The translations under genes were made by a program, and so were the position numbers. This document shows, piece by piece, positions 13,113 through 15,512 of a stretch of 15,512 nucleotides of DNA. Origin of the DNA: Bacteroidales bacterium UBA3742 (lineage in GTDB: Bacteria > Bacteroidota > Bacteroidia > Bacteroidales > Paludibacteraceae); assembly GCA_002371785.1 (NCBI GenBank), contig DFGU01000074.1:1-15512 (forward strand), read 5' to 3'. The notes beneath the pieces are model-generated. The model was given only the letters and a program-made list of their open reading frames with translations, made no database searches and was not told where the DNA came from. Every line of letters starts with the position of its first letter. Position 1 is the stretch's first letter.

Positions 13113-14471
13113 ATGAAACAGATTGATCAGGCGGAAATAATGCGGCGGCGGGATATGCGAGAAGTGCTGACCTTCACCATCGACCCGGCCGATGCCAAGG
13201 ATTTTGACGATGCACTCAGCTTTGCGGAGCAGGAAGACGGTACGTTGCAGGTGGGCGTACATATCGCCGACGTGACCCACTACGTGAAGCCCGGCAGCCA
13301 GGTAGATAACGAGGCCTACGAGCGCGGTACGAGTACCTACTTGGTAGATCGCGTACTGCCGATGCTACCGGAAGAATTGTGCAACGACCTGTGTTCGCTC
13401 AGGCCGCACGAAGATAAGCTCTGCATGTCGGTGATTTTCTCGATGAAACCGGATGCAACGGTACTAAAGCATAAGCTGTGCCGCACCGTCATCCGGTCAG
13501 ATGCAAGGCTGAACTACGACCAGGCGCAAAGCATCATAGTCGAAAGTCAAAAGGTGCCTGCGGGCACACCGATAAATGTCGAAAGCCCTGTTGCGCACGC
13601 TATTCTGCTGCTTAACGAGATGGCGCTCAGGATGCGGGCGGCGAGATTGGCTAAAGGGGCGTTGGCGGTAGAGCAGGATGAGATGCGATTTATTCTCGAT
13701 GAAACCGGGCATCCACGCGAGATATATTTTGAGCATCCTAATGAGGCGCACCATCTGATCGAGGAGTTTATGCTGCTGGCCAATCGTACGGTGGCTGAGG
13801 CCGTCGGTTCCCGTCCGTTTGTATATCGTGTACACGACAAACCCAACGAAGAGAAACTGGCAGATTTGGCCGATTTCAAGCACCGTATGGGTGATAAGGC
13901 ACTGCCCAGCGTCGTGGAGATGCTCACTATCCGCGCGATGTCTAAAGCCGTATATTCAACCAAGAATATCGGGCACTACGGACTGCGTTTTGACTACTAT
14001 ACCCATTTTACCTCCCCGATACGCCGCTATCCCGACATGATCGTGCACAGGCTGGTGAGCAAGTACATTCTGACCGGTAAGGGTGATACCTGGCCGCAGG
14101 AGGTGCTGGAGAATATGTGCGTGCATCTGAGCGACATGGAGCAACTGGCACAGCAGGCTGAGCGCGATTCCATCAAGCATTTCCAGGCGCTATGGATGCA
14201 AGACCATATGGGTGAAGAACTGGACGGCCATATATCCGGCGTTACGGAGTTCGGACTGTTTGTGCAGTTGGATGAGTCGCGCTGCGAGGGACTGGTGCAT
14301 GTGGCGAAGATATGTCCGGGCGACTACATGATGCTGGACGAGAAGAACTACCGGCTCATCGCCGCTGAATCGGGCACTACGTTTACGTTAGGCGATGCCG
14401 TACGCGTTAAGGTAGTACGGGCGGATGCGGAGAAGAATCAGATAGATTTTGAATTAGTCGAAAGTCGATAG
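13113..14471 (+). CDS. rnr: RNase R/RNB-type exoribonuclease lacking N-terminal cold-shock domains
   Basis: A 452-residue 3'-5' exoribonuclease of the RNB (RNase II/R) family. The metal site IDPADAKDFDDA (Asp24, 30, 32, 33) is complete, as are VGVHIADVTHYVKPG, RGTSTYLVDRVLPMLPE, IEEFMLLANRTVAE, HDKPNEEKL and HFTSPIRRYPD. A C-terminal S1 RNA-binding domain covers about 365-450 (GHISGVTEFGLFVQLDE). Usual Bacteroidales RNase R is around 700 residues with a helix-turn-helix and two cold-shock domains in front; here the protein begins directly at the catalytic domain. The promoter abutting the ATG at 13113 supports this as the true start. Residues 143-158 (VESQK-VPAGTPI and following) are encoded by a dispersed repeat, and the final VESR plus stop lie in an AGTCGAAAGTCGATAG repeat. 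It may be a second, truncated paralogue or the only RNB enzyme. Confidence 0.9.
   Translation: MKQIDQAEIMRRRDMREVLTFTIDPADAKDFDDALSFAEQEDGTLQVGVHIADVTHYVKPGSQVDNEAYERGTSTYLVDRVLPMLPEELCNDLCSLRPHEDKLCMSVIFSMKPDATVLKHKLCRTVIRSDARLNYDQAQSIIVESQKVPAGTPINVESPVAHAILLLNEMALRMRAARLAKGALAVEQDEMRFILDETGHPREIYFEHPNEAHHLIEEFMLLANRTVAEAVGSRPFVYRVHDKPNEEKLADLADFKHRMGDKALPSVVEMLTIRAMSKAVYSTKNIGHYGLRFDYYTHFTSPIRRYPDMIVHRLVSKYILTGKGDTWPQEVLENMCVHLSDMEQLAQQAERDSIKHFQALWMQDHMGEELDGHISGVTEFGLFVQLDESRCEGLVHVAKICPGDYMMLDEKNYRLIAAESGTTFTLGDAVRVKVVRADAEKNQIDFELVESR
13538..13585 (+). repeat. 40-nt hairpin cassette (copy 2) inside the RNase gene
   Basis: 13538-13577 matches the minus strand of 10811-10772 at 37 of 40 bases and keeps the GTGCC/GGCAC stem. 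The octamer GTCGAAAG stands on both sides (13539-13546 and 13578-13585). It is read in frame, and in the same frame as copy 1, where family members have a short variable loop. Confidence 0.85.
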
Positions 14472-14520
14472 TCGAAAGTCGTTGGATAGAGGTTACGGGT
14501 TATCGGTTACGGGTTACGGG
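14456..14520. repeat. AGTCGAAAGTCGA and GGGTTAC arrays after the RNase gene
   Basis: 14456-14482 repeats AGTCGAAAGTC around the RNase stop codon (TAG at 14469-14471). 14491-14520 is a GGGTTAC/GGTTATC heptamer array that matches the array between the ChrA genes at 28 of 29 positions. Together they fill most of the space before the tRNA terminator. Confidence 0.8.
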
Positions 14521-14536
14521 TTTTTGTCGATGGATA

Positions 14537-14571
14537 TAAAAAACAAAAGGACGCCTCACGGTGTCCTTTTG
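14537..14571 (-). terminator. Intrinsic terminator of the tRNA gene
   Basis: A 12-bp stem with one G-T wobble, 14544-14555 with 14560-14571, and loop TCAC. On the minus strand it is followed by six T (14543-14538). On the plus strand CCCCC follows instead, so it works for the tRNA transcript rather than for the RNase gene. Confidence 0.85.
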
Positions 14572-14634
14572 CCCCCATTGTTAAACTTATGAAAAAAACT
14601 TTCTTCTTTGATGCCCCTTGCGAGACAACTTTTG

Positions 14635-14706
<72 letters not shown>

Positions 14707-14716
14707 ATAAATCTCT

Positions 14717-14752
14717 CCGATTAAACCATCGCTTCGCTAGCGCTTTAATCGG
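14717..14752. repeat. 9-bp inverted repeat in the tRNA leader
   Basis: CCGATTAAA (14717-14725) and TTTAATCGG (14744-14752) are exact inverse complements around an 18-nt centre that itself contains the palindrome CGCTAGCG (14735-14742). It lies between the tRNA promoter and the mature 5' end, so it would be part of the precursor transcript. The minus strand reads AGCGAAGCGATGG, resembling the AGCGAAGCGG core of the TCTAWCAG repeats. Confidence 0.65.
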
Positions 14753-14785
14753 CTAGCCATGCGGGTCCTTTTCGGAAAGCGGGTG

Positions 14786-14817
14786 CAAAAGTACTGCTTT
14801 TTTTTGATATGCGCAAA
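14786..14817 (-). promoter_or_regulatory. Bacteroidota-type promoter of the tRNA gene
   Basis: On the minus strand TTTG (14817-14814) and TACTTTTG (14793-14786) are 20 nt apart, a full match to the consensus. The start would be near 14780, leaving a leader of about 75 nt before the tRNA. Confidence 0.75.
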
Positions 14818-14895
14818 TTTTTTTGTGAAAAAAGATGTTTTTTTCGTGAAAAACAACGCTGAAAAGTGTGAATTTTGACTTTTTTGGTAGATTTT

Positions 14896-15512
<617 letters not shown>

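Overview
This is about 15.5 kb of chromosomal DNA from a member of the Bacteroidales (Bacteroidota), most likely a gut or other host-associated lineage; I cannot name genus or species from it. The assignment rests on four things. Promoters have the Bacteroidota pattern (TTG/TTTG, about 20 nt, TAnnTTTG) at four places. Start codons lack strong Shine-Dalgarno sequences. Gene content and protein sequences (SufB, PhoH, solo HsdR_N protein, SLC13-RCK permease, split ChrA pair) read like Bacteroidales orthologues. One large secreted protein ends in a tail typical of the order. Most of the window is conserved core-genome sequence. I see no insertion sequence, prophage, CRISPR array or classical defence locus.

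Layout. Bases 1-4050 hold a forward operon: the 3' tip of an upstream gene (perhaps lpxC-fabZ), lpxA (lipid A), glnS (glutaminyl-tRNA synthetase), a small PD-(D/E)XK HsdR_N-type protein and phoH, closed by a strong hairpin terminator. Bases 4090-6537 are a stand-alone unit with its own promoter and terminator: a 762-residue multidomain secreted beta-rich protein with a signal peptide and distinct, apparently expression-optimised codon use. Bases 6555-10697 hold uvrD/pcrA followed 9 nt later by an SLC13-type permease with RCK_C domains. Its terminator lies inside the coding end of the convergent next gene. Bases 12621-10694 (reverse) hold udk and two short ChrA-type chromate transporter halves. 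A gene-free divergent region of 490 bp (12622-13112) carries the two outward promoters, a long hairpin and a three-copy direct repeat. Then come an N-terminally short RNase R-like nuclease (forward), an initiator-like tRNA-Met with promoter and terminator (reverse), and the C-terminal 205 codons of sufB (reverse, cut by the window end).

The most unusual signal is a set of short dispersed repeats that the gene calls do not explain. Several are degenerate heptanucleotide arrays (TTTTGAC/TTTCGAC, GGGTTAC/GGGTTAT, CTTTCGC). One is a 16-nt unit starting TCTAWCAG. One is a 40-nt hairpin-bearing cassette present twice with 37/40 identity. They sit at gene junctions, supply start and stop codons and terminal residues, and in three proteins are read in frame as extra loop residues. 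The 40-nt cassette is read in the same frame in two unrelated proteins (a ChrA half and the RNase), giving the shared peptide VESQK-VP(T/A)GTPI. This looks like coding mini-repeats analogous in principle to Rickettsia palindromic elements or cyanobacterial heptamer repeats, and it is what I would follow up first.
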